Origin: an uncultured Bacteroidota bacterium
GTDB lineage: Bacteria > Bacteroidota > Bacteroidia > Flavobacteriales_D > Crocinitomicaceae
Reading direction: 5' to 3'
Assembly: GCA_937899625.1 (NCBI GenBank)
Contig: CALCCB010000052.1
Span: 1 to 52,961, forward strand
DNA: 52,961 nucleotides
The notes under the pieces are model-generated. The model made no database searches. It was not told where the DNA came from and saw only the letters and a list, made by a program, of their open reading frames with translations. Both the position numbers and the translations under genes were made by a program. Of the stretch, positions 15,855-24,699 are shown piece by piece (position 1 is the first letter of the stretch; every line of letters starts with the position of its first letter).

Positions 15855-16306
15855 TATTCTCTGTTTTTTGAATCGATCAGGATGGTAACCGGACCATCAT
15901 TGATCAGTGATACTTTCATATCGGCACCGAAAATTCCTTCTTCAACCTTGAGTGTACTAACGGTTTTTAGTTCCATGATGAATCTTTCATACAACGGAAT
16001 TGCCGTTTCAGGTCTTGCTGCTTTAATATAGCTTGGTCGATTTCCTTTCTTCGTCGAAGCATGCAATGTAAATTGACTGATGACAAGGAACTCACCCTTT
16101 AGTTCCTGAATGGATAGATTCATTTTCCCATTCTCATCAGAAAAGATGCGAAGTTGTGTGATCTTTTGAACCAGCCATTCAATATCCTGATTGGAATCTT
16201 CCTCTTCGATCCCAAGCAGGATCAGGATCCCCAGACCGATCTTTCCTTTGATCTTTTGATCAATGGTTACACTGGCTTCACTCACACGCTGCAGTACGAC
16301 TCTCAT
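15854..16306 (-). CDS. dtd: D-aminoacyl-tRNA deacylase
   Basis: A 150-residue Dtd enzyme, which hydrolyses D-aminoacyl-tRNA (and glycyl-tRNA-Ala) so that D-amino acids are recycled. The two active-site motifs are visible: SQFTLHA (about residues 76-82) and NRPSY (about 87-91, followed by the IKAARPE helix). The C-terminal NDGPVTIL stretch is also conserved. It overlaps rsgA by 4 bp upstream and the MazG gene by one base downstream, in a translation-quality operon. Confidence 0.96.
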   Translation of the reverse strand: MRVVLQRVSEASVTIDQKIKGKIGLGILILLGIEEEDSNQDIEWLVQKITQLRIFSDENGKMNLSIQELKGEFLVISQFTLHASTKKGNRPSYIKAARPETAIPLYERFIMELKTVSTLKVEEGIFGADMKVSLINDGPVTILIDSKNRE

Positions 16307-17253
16307 CCGTAAATGTTTTTCCTGTGTACTTCGCTTTCATCCTCAGTCATCAATTGTAGATACGTTTTGTATCTGCTTTGTTCGATGCTTCCATTTTCGA
16401 TCGCCTCTTTAACGGCGCATTTCGGCTCGTTGATGTGCATGCAGTTGTGGAATTTACACTCACCGATCAGCGATCTCATTTCAGGAAAATAATGCGAGAT
16501 ATATTCCTTCTCCAGATCGACGATCCCGAAGGCTCTGATACCTGGTGTATCAATGATGTAACCACCGGACGATAATTTATGCATCTCGGCGAAAGTGGTC
16601 GTATGTTGTCCTTGTAAATGTGCTTGAGAGATCTCACCAGTTCGCAGGTCTAATTCAGGATCGATCGAATTGACGAGTGTACTTTTCCCCACACCACTGT
16701 GCCCAGAAATAATGACCTGTTTGCCATCGATCTCTTTTTTCAAAAATGCAACAGTTTCCGGATCTTCTGCTTTGATCTTGAAACATGGATAACCAATTGT
16801 CTCGTACATTTTTGACAATCGTTCGATCTCTTCTAGTTCTTTCTCGTTATACAGATCGATCTTATTGAACAGTATGGTGACGGGTATTCTGAATGATTCT
16901 GCTGCCACCAGGAATCTGTCGATAAATGCAAGTTGAGTCACCGGTGAGCGCAAAGTAACAATGAGGTATGCTCTGTCCACATTTGCAGCCAATATCTGCA
17001 TTTGTTTACTGAGATTCGTAGATTTCCGAACGATGTAGTTGGTTCTTGGTTCGAAATCACTGATGACCATTTTTCCTTCTTCGTCGCGGTCATTCTCAAG
17101 GATGACAGTGTCTCCTACAGCAATTGGATTCGTCGTTTTCAACCCCTCCAGTCGCAATCTGCCTCGGATACGACAGTTGACGACGGTACCATCCGGTATT
17201 TCAACGGTGTACCATTTTCCTGTCGATTTCCTTACTTTTCCTGTTTTCGGCAT
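16303..17253 (-). CDS. rsgA: Small-ribosomal-subunit biogenesis GTPase RsgA
   Basis: A 316-residue circularly permuted GTPase that checks late 30S maturation. An OB-fold N-terminus (about residues 1-70) precedes the permuted G domain, with G4 FNKIDL coming before G1 GHSGVGKST and G3 DTPG. The C-terminal zinc site has the pattern Cys-x4-Cys-x-His-x5-Cys. It begins the operon rsgA-dtd-MazG-DEAD-like gene. Its -7 element lies only five bases from the ATG, suggesting a leaderless message. Confidence 0.96.
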   Translation of the reverse strand: MPKTGKVRKSTGKWYTVEIPDGTVVNCRIRGRLRLEGLKTTNPIAVGDTVILENDRDEEGKMVISDFEPRTNYIVRKSTNLSKQMQILAANVDRAYLIVTLRSPVTQLAFIDRFLVAAESFRIPVTILFNKIDLYNEKELEEIERLSKMYETIGYPCFKIKAEDPETVAFLKKEIDGKQVIISGHSGVGKSTLVNSIDPELDLRTGEISQAHLQGQHTTTFAEMHKLSSGGYIIDTPGIRAFGIVDLEKEYISHYFPEMRSLIGECKFHNCMHINEPKCAVKEAIENGSIEQSRYKTYLQLMTEDESEVHRKNIYG

Positions 17254-17258
17254 GATGA

Positions 17259-17266
17259 CAAAGATA
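17259..17266 (-). promoter_or_regulatory. -7 element of rsgA, 5 bases from the ATG
   Basis: On the minus strand a perfect TATCTTTG is followed by TCATC and the start codon at 17253. No clear -33 TTTG is seen. A message made from it would be essentially leaderless. Confidence 0.55.
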
Positions 17267-17357
17267 GTTGTTTCATTTGAGCCTTATTTTGTTTTTTAGA
17301 TTGATTGAACTGCAACTTCTGATGACTGGACGAAAGCCAATTCAACCAATAATTACC

Positions 17358-17365
17358 TATCTTCG
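17358..17365 (+). promoter_or_regulatory. -7 element of the gldA-tyrS operon
   Basis: TATCTTCG, one base from TANNTTTG, lies 18 bp before the gldA ATG. The -33 half is not obvious. Confidence 0.4.
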
Positions 17366-17383
17366 CAATTCAAATTATCAGAC

Positions 17384-18283
17384 ATGTCAATTGAGGTAAA
17401 GAACCTTTTTAAATATTACGGAGAACAGGCTGCTGTGCGTGATGTTTCTTTTTCTGTCAAAAAGGGAGAGATCCTGGGATTTCTTGGACCTAATGGAGCA
17501 GGTAAATCTACTACCATGAAGGTGATCACCGGGTTTATTTCTGCAACTTCAGGAGAGGTAAAGGTTTGCGGTGTTTCAGTTGAAGAAGATTCTTTGAGAA
17601 CAAAGGAATTGATCGGTTACTTACCTGAACATAATCCACTTTACACGGACATGTACGTGAAAGAATATTTGGAGTTTGTCGGGCAGATCTACCATGTTAA
17701 GAATTTGAAAAAAAGAGTTGCCGAAATGATCAAATCTGTTGGACTTGAAGTTGAGCAGAATAAGAGAATTGGGGAACTTTCAAAAGGATATCGTCAACGT
17801 GTGGGATTAGCTGCAGCGATCATCCATGATCCGGAGGTATTGATCCTTGATGAACCTACGTCTGGTCTCGATCCCAATCAATTGGTTGAGATTCGTGAAT
17901 TGATCAAAGAGATCGGTAAATCCAAGACAGTCATGCTGTCAACTCATATCATGCAGGAAGTAGAAGCAATCTGCGACCGTGTTATCATCATTAATAAAGG
18001 TCAGCTTGTTGCAGATAACACAGCGTTTGAGCTGCAGCACGACCATACACATCAAACGGTGTACACAGAATTTGAAGGGAATGTTTCGAAAGGTCTTTTG
18101 AACAAAATTCCTCACGTAAGAAAGGTAGAGAAAGTAGGAGAGGGATGGTTACTTGAGACGACAGATGATGTGGATTTGAGAAAGGAGATCTCGCGTTTCG
18201 CACAGAAAAATAACTTACTCGTTCTCACCCTGAAAGCGGAAGAAAAGTCTCTAGAAGAAGTATTTAAACAATTAACGAAGTAA
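17384..18283 (+). CDS. gldA: Gliding-motility-type ABC transporter ATP-binding protein GldA
   Basis: A 299-residue ABC ATPase with Walker A GPNGAGKST (about residues 36-44), signature LSKGYRQRVG (about 133-142), Walker B VLILDEPTSGLD (about 153-164) and a switch His in STHIMQEVEA. Sequence and length match GldA, the ATPase that works with the permease GldF and GldG in gliding flavobacteria. No gldF/gldG is nearby, and many non-gliding Bacteroidetes keep homologues, so motility is not proved. It is followed by tyrS after 6 bp. Confidence 0.87.
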   Translation: MSIEVKNLFKYYGEQAAVRDVSFSVKKGEILGFLGPNGAGKSTTMKVITGFISATSGEVKVCGVSVEEDSLRTKELIGYLPEHNPLYTDMYVKEYLEFVGQIYHVKNLKKRVAEMIKSVGLEVEQNKRIGELSKGYRQRVGLAAAIIHDPEVLILDEPTSGLDPNQLVEIRELIKEIGKSKTVMLSTHIMQEVEAICDRVIIINKGQLVADNTAFELQHDHTHQTVYTEFEGNVSKGLLNKIPHVRKVEKVGEGWLLETTDDVDLRKEISRFAQKNNLLVLTLKAEEKSLEEVFKQLTK

Positions 18284-18289
18284 CAAACT

Positions 18290-19570
18290 ATGCCAGCAAA
18301 TTTCATCGCTGAATTGCAATGGAGAGGTATGATCCATGATATCATGCCTGGAACGGAAGAAGCATTGAATAAAAAAGTATCCTCAGGATATATCGGATTT
18401 GACCCTACCGCAGATTCTCTGCATGTAGGTCACCTTGTTCAGATCATGACGCTTGTTCATTTTCAGCGTGCAGGACATAAACCTTTTGCTTTGGTTGGCG
18501 GAGCAACAGGAATGGTAGGAGATCCTTCAGGGAAATCCCAGGAAAGAAATTTATTGGATGCAGCAACATTGCAACACAATGTAGATTGCGTTCAAAAGCA
18601 ACTTGAGAAATTCCTTGATTTTAACTGTGGTGACAATTCGGCTGAAATGGTCAACAATTATGACTGGTTTCAAAACATGACGTTCCTGGACTTTATCAGA
18701 GATGTGGGGAAACACATTTCGGTAAATTACATGATGGCGAAGGACTCGGTAAAGAAGCGACTTGAAACTGGAATGTCCTTTACTGAATTTTCGTATCAGT
18801 TAGTGCAAGGCTACGATTTTTACTATTTGAATCAGCACAAGAATTGCATCATACAGTTGGGTGGTTCTGATCAGTGGGGAAACATTGTGACCGGAACAGA
18901 ATTGATCAGAAGAAAATCTGGAGGTGAGGCATATGCCGTAACAACACCGTTGATCAAAAAAGCGGACGGAACAAAATTCGGAAAAACTGAAGGAGGTAGC
19001 GTCTGGTTAGATCCGGAAAGGACCACTCCATATGAATTTTACCAGTTCTGGTTGAATTCAAGTGATGCCGATTCAGGAAATTACATCAGGATCTTTACCT
19101 TAAAGTCCAAAGAGGAAATTGAAGAATTGGAGCGCCAGCATGCTGAAGCACCTCATCTGAGAATATTACAAAAAGCAATCGCTGAGGATATCACGATTCG
19201 AGTACATGGAGAGGATGCTTTAAGAACTGCGATTGCTGCTTCTAACATTCTATTCGGAAAATCTACAGCTGATGACTTACGCTCTTTATCAGAGAAAGAT
19301 TTTTTCAGTGTGTTTACAGGTGTACCTCAGGCAACAATTTCACGAGAAGAATTTGGTGCTGAATTGTCTATTATCGATGCGCTGGCCTCAAAAACAGGTT
19401 TTCTTTCTTCAAATGGAGAGGCGAGAAGAGAGTTGAAAGCAAATGCCATAGCGGTAAACAAAGAGAAAGTAGGTGAGTCTTTCATGTTGACAAAGGAACA
19501 TTTGATCAACGATCGTTACATCTTGTTTAGTAAGGGTAAAAAGAACAACTACATCCTTATTCTGGAGTAG
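18290..19570 (+). CDS. tyrS: Tyrosyl-tRNA synthetase
   Basis: A 426-residue class I synthetase. The HIGH motif appears as HVGHL (about residues 44-48), the KMSKS loop as KFGKT (about 228-232), and the QLGGSDQWGN segment (about 186-195) forms the tyrosine pocket. The C-terminal 70 residues form an S4-type tRNA-binding domain. The length is normal for a TyrS of the bacterial main type. It follows gldA by 6 bp and is probably co-transcribed with it. Confidence 0.96.
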   Translation: MPANFIAELQWRGMIHDIMPGTEEALNKKVSSGYIGFDPTADSLHVGHLVQIMTLVHFQRAGHKPFALVGGATGMVGDPSGKSQERNLLDAATLQHNVDCVQKQLEKFLDFNCGDNSAEMVNNYDWFQNMTFLDFIRDVGKHISVNYMMAKDSVKKRLETGMSFTEFSYQLVQGYDFYYLNQHKNCIIQLGGSDQWGNIVTGTELIRRKSGGEAYAVTTPLIKKADGTKFGKTEGGSVWLDPERTTPYEFYQFWLNSSDADSGNYIRIFTLKSKEEIEELERQHAEAPHLRILQKAIAEDITIRVHGEDALRTAIAASNILFGKSTADDLRSLSEKDFFSVFTGVPQATISREEFGAELSIIDALASKTGFLSSNGEARRELKANAIAVNKEKVGESFMLTKEHLINDRYILFSKGKKNNYILILE

Positions 19571-19619
19571 GAATTTCAATCAATAATGGTTAATTTGCTC
19601 TTGAATTAGCGTGACCATT

Positions 19620-21572
19620 ATGAAATTGATATCTACTACTATCGCCCTGAATACTATTCTATTATGTCTCGCTCAGGCGCCAACTTGGTCGACTGATGTT
19701 GCCAAGATCATTTACGGGAATTGTACCACCTGTCATCGTCCGGGGGGTATTGGTCCATTCTCTTTGCAAACGTACGATGAGGTTAGTGCCATGGCAAATT
19801 GGGTACAACAGGCAATTGAACAAAGAGATATGCCACCCTGGACACCCGATCACACCTACAAGAATTATGTACATGAGAGAGTAGTCTCCGATGCAGACAT
19901 CACAACTTTTCAAAATTGGGTTGCAGCGGGTACTCCTTCAGGAGATCTTAGATTTGCACCTCCTGTTCCAACTTATCCTTCGGGTTCTCAGTTAGGGACA
20001 GCAAATCTCAATCTATCCATTGGATCATACATGGTATCAGGAAATGGTGATGTTTATCGCAATTTCGAAATACCAAGTGGTTTGAGTCAAGCTGAATACG
20101 CAACGGCGATTGAAGTGTTACCGGGTAATTCTTCAATCGTTCACCATGTGTTGGTTTTTACAGATTCTACAGCAAATCCAATTAATCCAAATAGCATAGG
20201 AGGCACAGGTTCATCTGCATCTCAATTGCTTTACAGTTGGGTGCCAGGCGCAGCTCCTTACTTTAGCCCTGAAGGAACGGGATTCAGACTACCGGCTAAC
20301 ACCAGAATAATTTTACAAATACATTATGCGCCTGGTAGCGCCGGACAAACGGATAACACAGAGATCAACTTTAAAACATCAACTACACCGCTGAGGAAGA
20401 TTACTGTTTCGCCTGTCCTTAACCAGACTAATCTTGAAAATGGTCCTTTAGTGATTCCTGCTAATACCATTCAGTCGTTCACTGAGTCGGTTACAATTCC
20501 GGCGAAGTTCACTGCGTTATACATTTTCCCTCACATGCATTTGTTGGCCAGAAACGTTATTTCATATGGCCTTAAACCAGTTACTGGTGATACCATTCGA
20601 TTTGTAAAGATCGATGACTGGGATTTTCACTGGCAGGATAATTTTGCTTTTGCCAATTCAGTGGTTCTACCCGTTGGAACAACACTAAAGGCGACAGCCA
20701 CATACGATAATACTTCTTCGAATCCTGAAAATCCAAACGTTCCTCCTCAAACTGTGACCCTTGGAGAAGGAACAGGAGATGAAATGATGTTGATGTTTTT
20801 TGCTTACATGCCCTTCTTGCCAGGAGACGAAAATTTGATCATGGATAAGCGAGTGATTCCAAAGGGATCAACCACCTTTTGTGATGGGCAAACTGTTGAG
20901 CTAACCACCATACAAGGAGAAGGATATACCTATCAATGGAAAAAAGATGGTGTTGATATTCCTGGAGAGAACAATTATTCACTCATTGCGAATTCCTCCG
21001 GATCGTACTCAGTGGAGATAACGTTAGGACCAAATGTTGCATTGTCGGATCCTGTTTCAGTGACTGTAAACCCAACGCCTACTGCTCAAATCGTGCCTCC
21101 AGGAAACACAGATATTCCTTTAGGAGGAACCATTGATTTGAGTGCTGTTCAAGGAACAGGGTATTTGTATCAGTGGTATTTGAATGGGTATGCAGTACCA
21201 GGTTGGACCAATCCGGATTTGACAACTGAATATAATGGAGAATACGTTTTGGAGGTCTTTAGTGGAGGTTGTTATCAAATATCAGAGACTTTGACTTTGA
21301 CAGGTGGAATTGCTGCTCTTGAAGAATTATCAAGTACGATTAGAATTTTCCCGAATCCATCTAAAGATATTTTTACCATTGAATGCAATGCGACTGATGC
21401 CACAGTAATTCGTGTTGAGGATATTACGGGTTCTGAAATACGAAAGTTTGATTTCAACGGAACATCCATATCGATAGATCTTCGAGATCAATCGGAAGGA
21501 GTCTATTTTGTCGAAATAATTGGTGATGGCAATAAAATACTTCAGCGTAGAAAGATCATTAAGGTGGATTGA
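19620..21572 (+). CDS. Secreted copper monooxygenase-like protein with CxxCH motif and T9SS sorting domain
   Basis: An exported protein of about 650 residues. After a signal peptide (about 1-20) comes a CTTCH haem-c attachment motif (about residues 35-39) in a cytochrome-like segment. A type II copper ascorbate-dependent monooxygenase (PHM-like) region follows, with the His motifs IVHHVLVF, ILQIHYAPG and FPHMHLLA spaced as in the two copper lobes. Two Ig-like segments (YTYQWKKDG and YLYQWYLNG) precede a T9SS sorting domain starting IFPNPSK. The GTG at 19611 is rejected because the ATG at 19620 starts the signal peptide. It may be a surface oxidase for an organic substrate; the reaction is not known. 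Confidence 0.83.
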   Translation: MKLISTTIALNTILLCLAQAPTWSTDVAKIIYGNCTTCHRPGGIGPFSLQTYDEVSAMANWVQQAIEQRDMPPWTPDHTYKNYVHERVVSDADITTFQNWVAAGTPSGDLRFAPPVPTYPSGSQLGTANLNLSIGSYMVSGNGDVYRNFEIPSGLSQAEYATAIEVLPGNSSIVHHVLVFTDSTANPINPNSIGGTGSSASQLLYSWVPGAAPYFSPEGTGFRLPANTRIILQIHYAPGSAGQTDNTEINFKTSTTPLRKITVSPVLNQTNLENGPLVIPANTIQSFTESVTIPAKFTALYIFPHMHLLARNVISYGLKPVTGDTIRFVKIDDWDFHWQDNFAFANSVVLPVGTTLKATATYDNTSSNPENPNVPPQTVTLGEGTGDEMMLMFFAYMPFLPGDENLIMDKRVIPKGSTTFCDGQTVELTTIQGEGYTYQWKKDGVDIPGENNYSLIANSSGSYSVEITLGPNVALSDPVSVTVNPTPTAQIVPPGNTDIPLGGTIDLSAVQGTGYLYQWYLNGYAVPGWTNPDLTTEYNGEYVLEVFSGGCYQISETLTLTGGIAALEELSSTIRIFPNPSKDIFTIECNATDATVIRVEDITGSEIRKFDFNGTSISIDLRDQSEGVYFVEIIGDGNKILQRRKIIKVD

Positions 21573-21573
21573 T

Positions 21574-22152
21574 TCAGCTTTTTTTTGAGTTCAAATTGAA
21601 TCCAAAGAACACTATCGCAGACAAAACGGCTAGTAAGGTTATTGGCGGCAAAAACAATGGCCATTTACTGATTGATCCCCATCCGGAATAACCCAATAGG
21701 AGTGGATGTAGAATATTGATGAGGTATCCTACCTTGGCAATTCCAAACATTTTGGATATTGAGGGAAGGTCCTTAAGGGTGGCAACAAGGGGAAAAAGAT
21801 AGATCAAGAATGATAAAGCTCCACTGACGATAAAGCTGTAGAACATGAAATCTTTGGTTTCAAGTTTGCTCCAGATGAGATGATTCCCATCATAAAGCAA
21901 GTAAAAACTTATACTTATATGAATACAACCGAAAACGAAACCATAGATTCCGGTGATTCTTTTTGTCAATCGAATCCTTTCAATTAATGTCACCGGTAAT
22001 AGACTTAAGCCAATGCATGTGAAACCCGTCCAGGCAATGCTTTTATTTAGAATAAAGATCCATTCCTGTAAGGGGATTTCCGCTCCTATATGATATCGTA
22101 GGATACTATACGTGTAACAGAATAGAAATAATGTAAGTAGTGCCGGTCTCAT
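21574..22152 (-). CDS. Multi-pass membrane protein, ferric-reductase-like
   Basis: A membrane protein of about 192 residues with six hydrophobic segments. The arrangement, with a His in the second or third helix (CIHISISF) and another near NILHPLLLGY, is like the haem-binding ferric reductase-like/MsrQ domain, but I cannot confirm haem ligands, so the family call is tentative. The ATG at 22152 is preferred to 22170. It overlaps the stop of truA in an ATGA arrangement, so the two are translationally coupled. Confidence 0.6.
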   Translation of the reverse strand: MRPALLTLFLFCYTYSILRYHIGAEIPLQEWIFILNKSIAWTGFTCIGLSLLPVTLIERIRLTKRITGIYGFVFGCIHISISFYLLYDGNHLIWSKLETKDFMFYSFIVSGALSFLIYLFPLVATLKDLPSISKMFGIAKVGYLINILHPLLLGYSGWGSISKWPLFLPPITLLAVLSAIVFFGFNLNSKKS

Positions 22153-22883
22153 TCGTATTGGATCTCCCAAAGAAAAAGTCCACAGGCAGGGGCACTTGTT
22201 GATGCCTCACCTCGATCCATATTTTCTAGTATCTCAACTATTTCCTCAGATTGTATCTTTCCGAGACCCACATCAACCAGGGTGCCAACGATTGCTCTCA
22301 CCATGTTTCTTAAAAAACGATCAGCTGAGATCTCGAAATAAAGCTCTCCCTCATTAGATATTTTCCATTCCGCTTTTGAAACGGTACAAATGTTTGTCTT
22401 GACATCTGTATGCAATTTGGCGAAGGAAGTAAAGTCTTTTTTGCCGATCAGAAGTTTAGCTGCAGAATTCATTTTTTCTACATCTAACACTTGATTCAAA
22501 TACCAGCTTTGAGTATAACGAAATGGATCCTTTTTAGAATGAATAAAATATCGATAGGTTCTTAATGTCGCATCGAAACGAGCATGCTTCTCTAATTTAA
22601 AAATGCGTTGAACCGAAATATTTGGCGAAAGCATTTTATTCAGCTTATAACGCATCTGATCTTCTGTGCCTGCATCTAGATCGAGATCAACGTGGAAAAA
22701 ATATTGTTTGGCGTGGACACCCGTGTCTGTTCTTCCACAGCCAACGATCTCGATCTTTTTATTCGAATAGAGTTTACTCAGGCAAGTTTCGATCTCCTCC
22801 TGAACGGAAATTTGCTTCGGCTGTCTTTGCCAGCCAAAATATTCAGTTCCGTTATAACTGATCTCGAAGAAAAAGCGTTCCAT
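22149..22883 (-). CDS. truA: tRNA pseudouridine(38-40) synthase
   Basis: A 244-residue TruA, which makes pseudouridine at positions 38-40 of the anticodon arm. It opens with FFEISYNGTEYFGWQRQP, and the catalytic Asp lies in GCGRTDTGVHA (about residues 48-58). The FLRNMVRAIVGTLVDVG helix near residue 190 is also typical. The next gene downstream overlaps its stop by 4 bp. It starts 41 bp downstream of the multicopper oxidase gene on the same strand. Confidence 0.96.
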   Translation of the reverse strand: MERFFFEISYNGTEYFGWQRQPKQISVQEEIETCLSKLYSNKKIEIVGCGRTDTGVHAKQYFFHVDLDLDAGTEDQMRYKLNKMLSPNISVQRIFKLEKHARFDATLRTYRYFIHSKKDPFRYTQSWYLNQVLDVEKMNSAAKLLIGKKDFTSFAKLHTDVKTNICTVSKAEWKISNEGELYFEISADRFLRNMVRAIVGTLVDVGLGKIQSEEIVEILENMDRGEASTSAPACGLFLWEIQYE

Positions 22884-22924
22884 GTCTCAAAATTACTTCT
22901 TTTAAGATATGAAACGAAGTTCTC

Positions 22925-24610
22925 TTAATTTCTTATGAAACGGGTATTGATCTGTTGATCTGGAATAGAGAGTAGATATATACCATTGGATATTTCCCCA
23001 AGATCAAGATGAAGTGATCCCCCAATCAAATTTCCTTCGAACACTTCTCTTCCGAATTGATCGGTCACCATGTATGTTTCATTTGAATAAGCAGATTCAA
23101 AGAATAGTGATGTGTTAGAAGGGTTAGGGTATAGCTTGTAATTCGTTTGAGCCTCTTTGATTCCAAGTGGATCATAAACTATAAACTGTCCCATCATACC
23201 CATGTCCTCATGAGTCAAAATATGACAGTGATACATATACGGAAGGGTATCATTCGCAAAATTCTCAAATTTCGTAATGAAACGAACCGTTCCATTTCCA
23301 GAAGGGACATGAACTACATCCTTTCTTCCTTGCATATTTGGAGGAGGAGGTGTACCATTAATATCCAGAATGTAAAAGCTGATGTCATGAATATGGAAAG
23401 GGTGACCAATTGGAGATTGATTAAAAAGCGTCCAAACTTCAATGTTGTCAAGTGGAATTTGATAATTGATCACATCCATGTTAAACATTGCATTATTGAT
23501 AAGGAATGGACCTTGAATCGCAGTTGGTCCCATGGTCTGTGGAGTAAACGTTAGAGTTTTCAATGCATCTGCATTCGCTTCAAGCCATGGGGTATGAGTT
23601 GTTAAGGCTGCTGAAATCGATGTAATTGGGTTTGCAGTTGGAGCTACAACTTTGATGTCCATCACCGTAAAGTTTGCGCCGTTTAATGGGTTCAATGCAT
23701 AGTTAGGAATAGTCTGTCCGGCACCCATTCCAGGTTGTGCGGCACCGTAAATTCCTGATGCAAGCTCAGCTCCATAGCTCATTAACTGAATCGTATTCCC
23801 TTGCAAAGCCGAAAGGTCAATAACGATCTCTGCTCTTTCTCCCGGAGCCACCATAACTCTTGTCAGATCAACAGGAGCAGTTAACAATCCTCCATCCGTT
23901 GCTATCTGTTTAAAGGGAAGGTTGCCCGAAAATCCGAAATTGTAATAGCGCTCTGAAGAACCGTTCAATAAACGCAATCTTACCCATTGAGCCGGTGCAT
24001 CAAGGTATGGATCTTTTGTTCCATTTACGAGTAACGTAGTATCCAGCGCCGTTTCAATAATGATCTGATTGTTTGCATCAAAGCCTTTGGTCTGAACCAC
24101 GATCGGGAAATCATCTTCTCCGTATGTTCTGGGCAAGGAAAGTGCTGCTTCTTCAGCATCGCGCACAATGATCATTCCTGCAATACCTTTTTGAACATGC
24201 TTGTTGGTATTCATATGCAAATGCGGATGATACCAGTTGGTCGAAGCGAAATTACGCACCATAAAAGCAGGAGACCAAGTCGTATTTTCTGGAATTTCGG
24301 TATGTGGGCCACCGTCAGCAATAGCCGGTACGTGCATACCATGCCAGTGGATCGTAGAGGCTTCACCAAGGTTGTTTGTAACATTGATCGTTACATTATC
24401 ACCTTCGTTCATGATCAATGTTGGTCCAAGTAATGAACCGTTCGCTCCCATAGTATTTGTAGCGGTCCCAGGAAAGAATTGAGTAGTCCCGGTTTGAAGA
24501 GTCAGATCAAAGGTTGTACCTGTTAAGGCGGTTGGAATGATAATGGGATTTTGAGATAAACCAAGGAGTGAAATTCCGACAAAAAAGATAGTACCGTATA
24601 TTTTGGTCAT
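22925..24610 (-). CDS. Secreted multicopper oxidase with T9SS sorting domain
   Basis: A three-domain cupredoxin oxidase of about 561 residues. All four copper-binding motifs are seen: IHWHGMH, WYHPHLH, HPFHIHD and a C-terminal YHCHILTHEDMGMMG with the T1 Cys, His and axial Met. It therefore couples one-electron oxidation of a substrate (a phenol or metal ion such as Cu or Mn) to oxygen reduction. A T9SS sorting domain starting LYPNPSN follows at about residue 490. The frame is open to 24643, but the ATG at 24610 starts a good signal peptide ending LGLSQ. Closely related enzymes resemble CueO/CopA; the physiological substrate is not given by the sequence. Confidence 0.92.
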   Translation of the reverse strand: MTKIYGTIFFVGISLLGLSQNPIIIPTALTGTTFDLTLQTGTTQFFPGTATNTMGANGSLLGPTLIMNEGDNVTINVTNNLGEASTIHWHGMHVPAIADGGPHTEIPENTTWSPAFMVRNFASTNWYHPHLHMNTNKHVQKGIAGMIIVRDAEEAALSLPRTYGEDDFPIVVQTKGFDANNQIIIETALDTTLLVNGTKDPYLDAPAQWVRLRLLNGSSERYYNFGFSGNLPFKQIATDGGLLTAPVDLTRVMVAPGERAEIVIDLSALQGNTIQLMSYGAELASGIYGAAQPGMGAGQTIPNYALNPLNGANFTVMDIKVVAPTANPITSISAALTTHTPWLEANADALKTLTFTPQTMGPTAIQGPFLINNAMFNMDVINYQIPLDNIEVWTLFNQSPIGHPFHIHDISFYILDINGTPPPPNMQGRKDVVHVPSGNGTVRFITKFENFANDTLPYMYHCHILTHEDMGMMGQFIVYDPLGIKEAQTNYKLYPNPSNTSLFFESAYSNETYMVTDQFGREVFEGNLIGGSLHLDLGEISNGIYLLSIPDQQINTRFIRN

Positions 24611-24673
24611 AGATTTTGTTTTTTGGAACGTCAAGTTAGGCAATTACTCCCCCTTGATTGTAACCTTAGTAAC

Positions 24674-24699
24674 AAAACAGGGGCTTTCGCCCCTGTTTT
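24674..24699 (-). terminator. Terminator of the MuiA-like gene
   Basis: A perfect 11-bp GC-rich stem (24674-24684 with 24689-24699) has a tetraloop that reads GAAA on the minus strand and is followed there by T-rich sequence. It overlaps the stop codon of the gene at 24699. Confidence 0.9.

Noticed and set aside
23147-23554. 135-codon frame on the plus strand
   Set aside because: It is antisense to the multicopper oxidase; the product is rich in Arg, His and Ile with no domain, as expected of a shadow frame.
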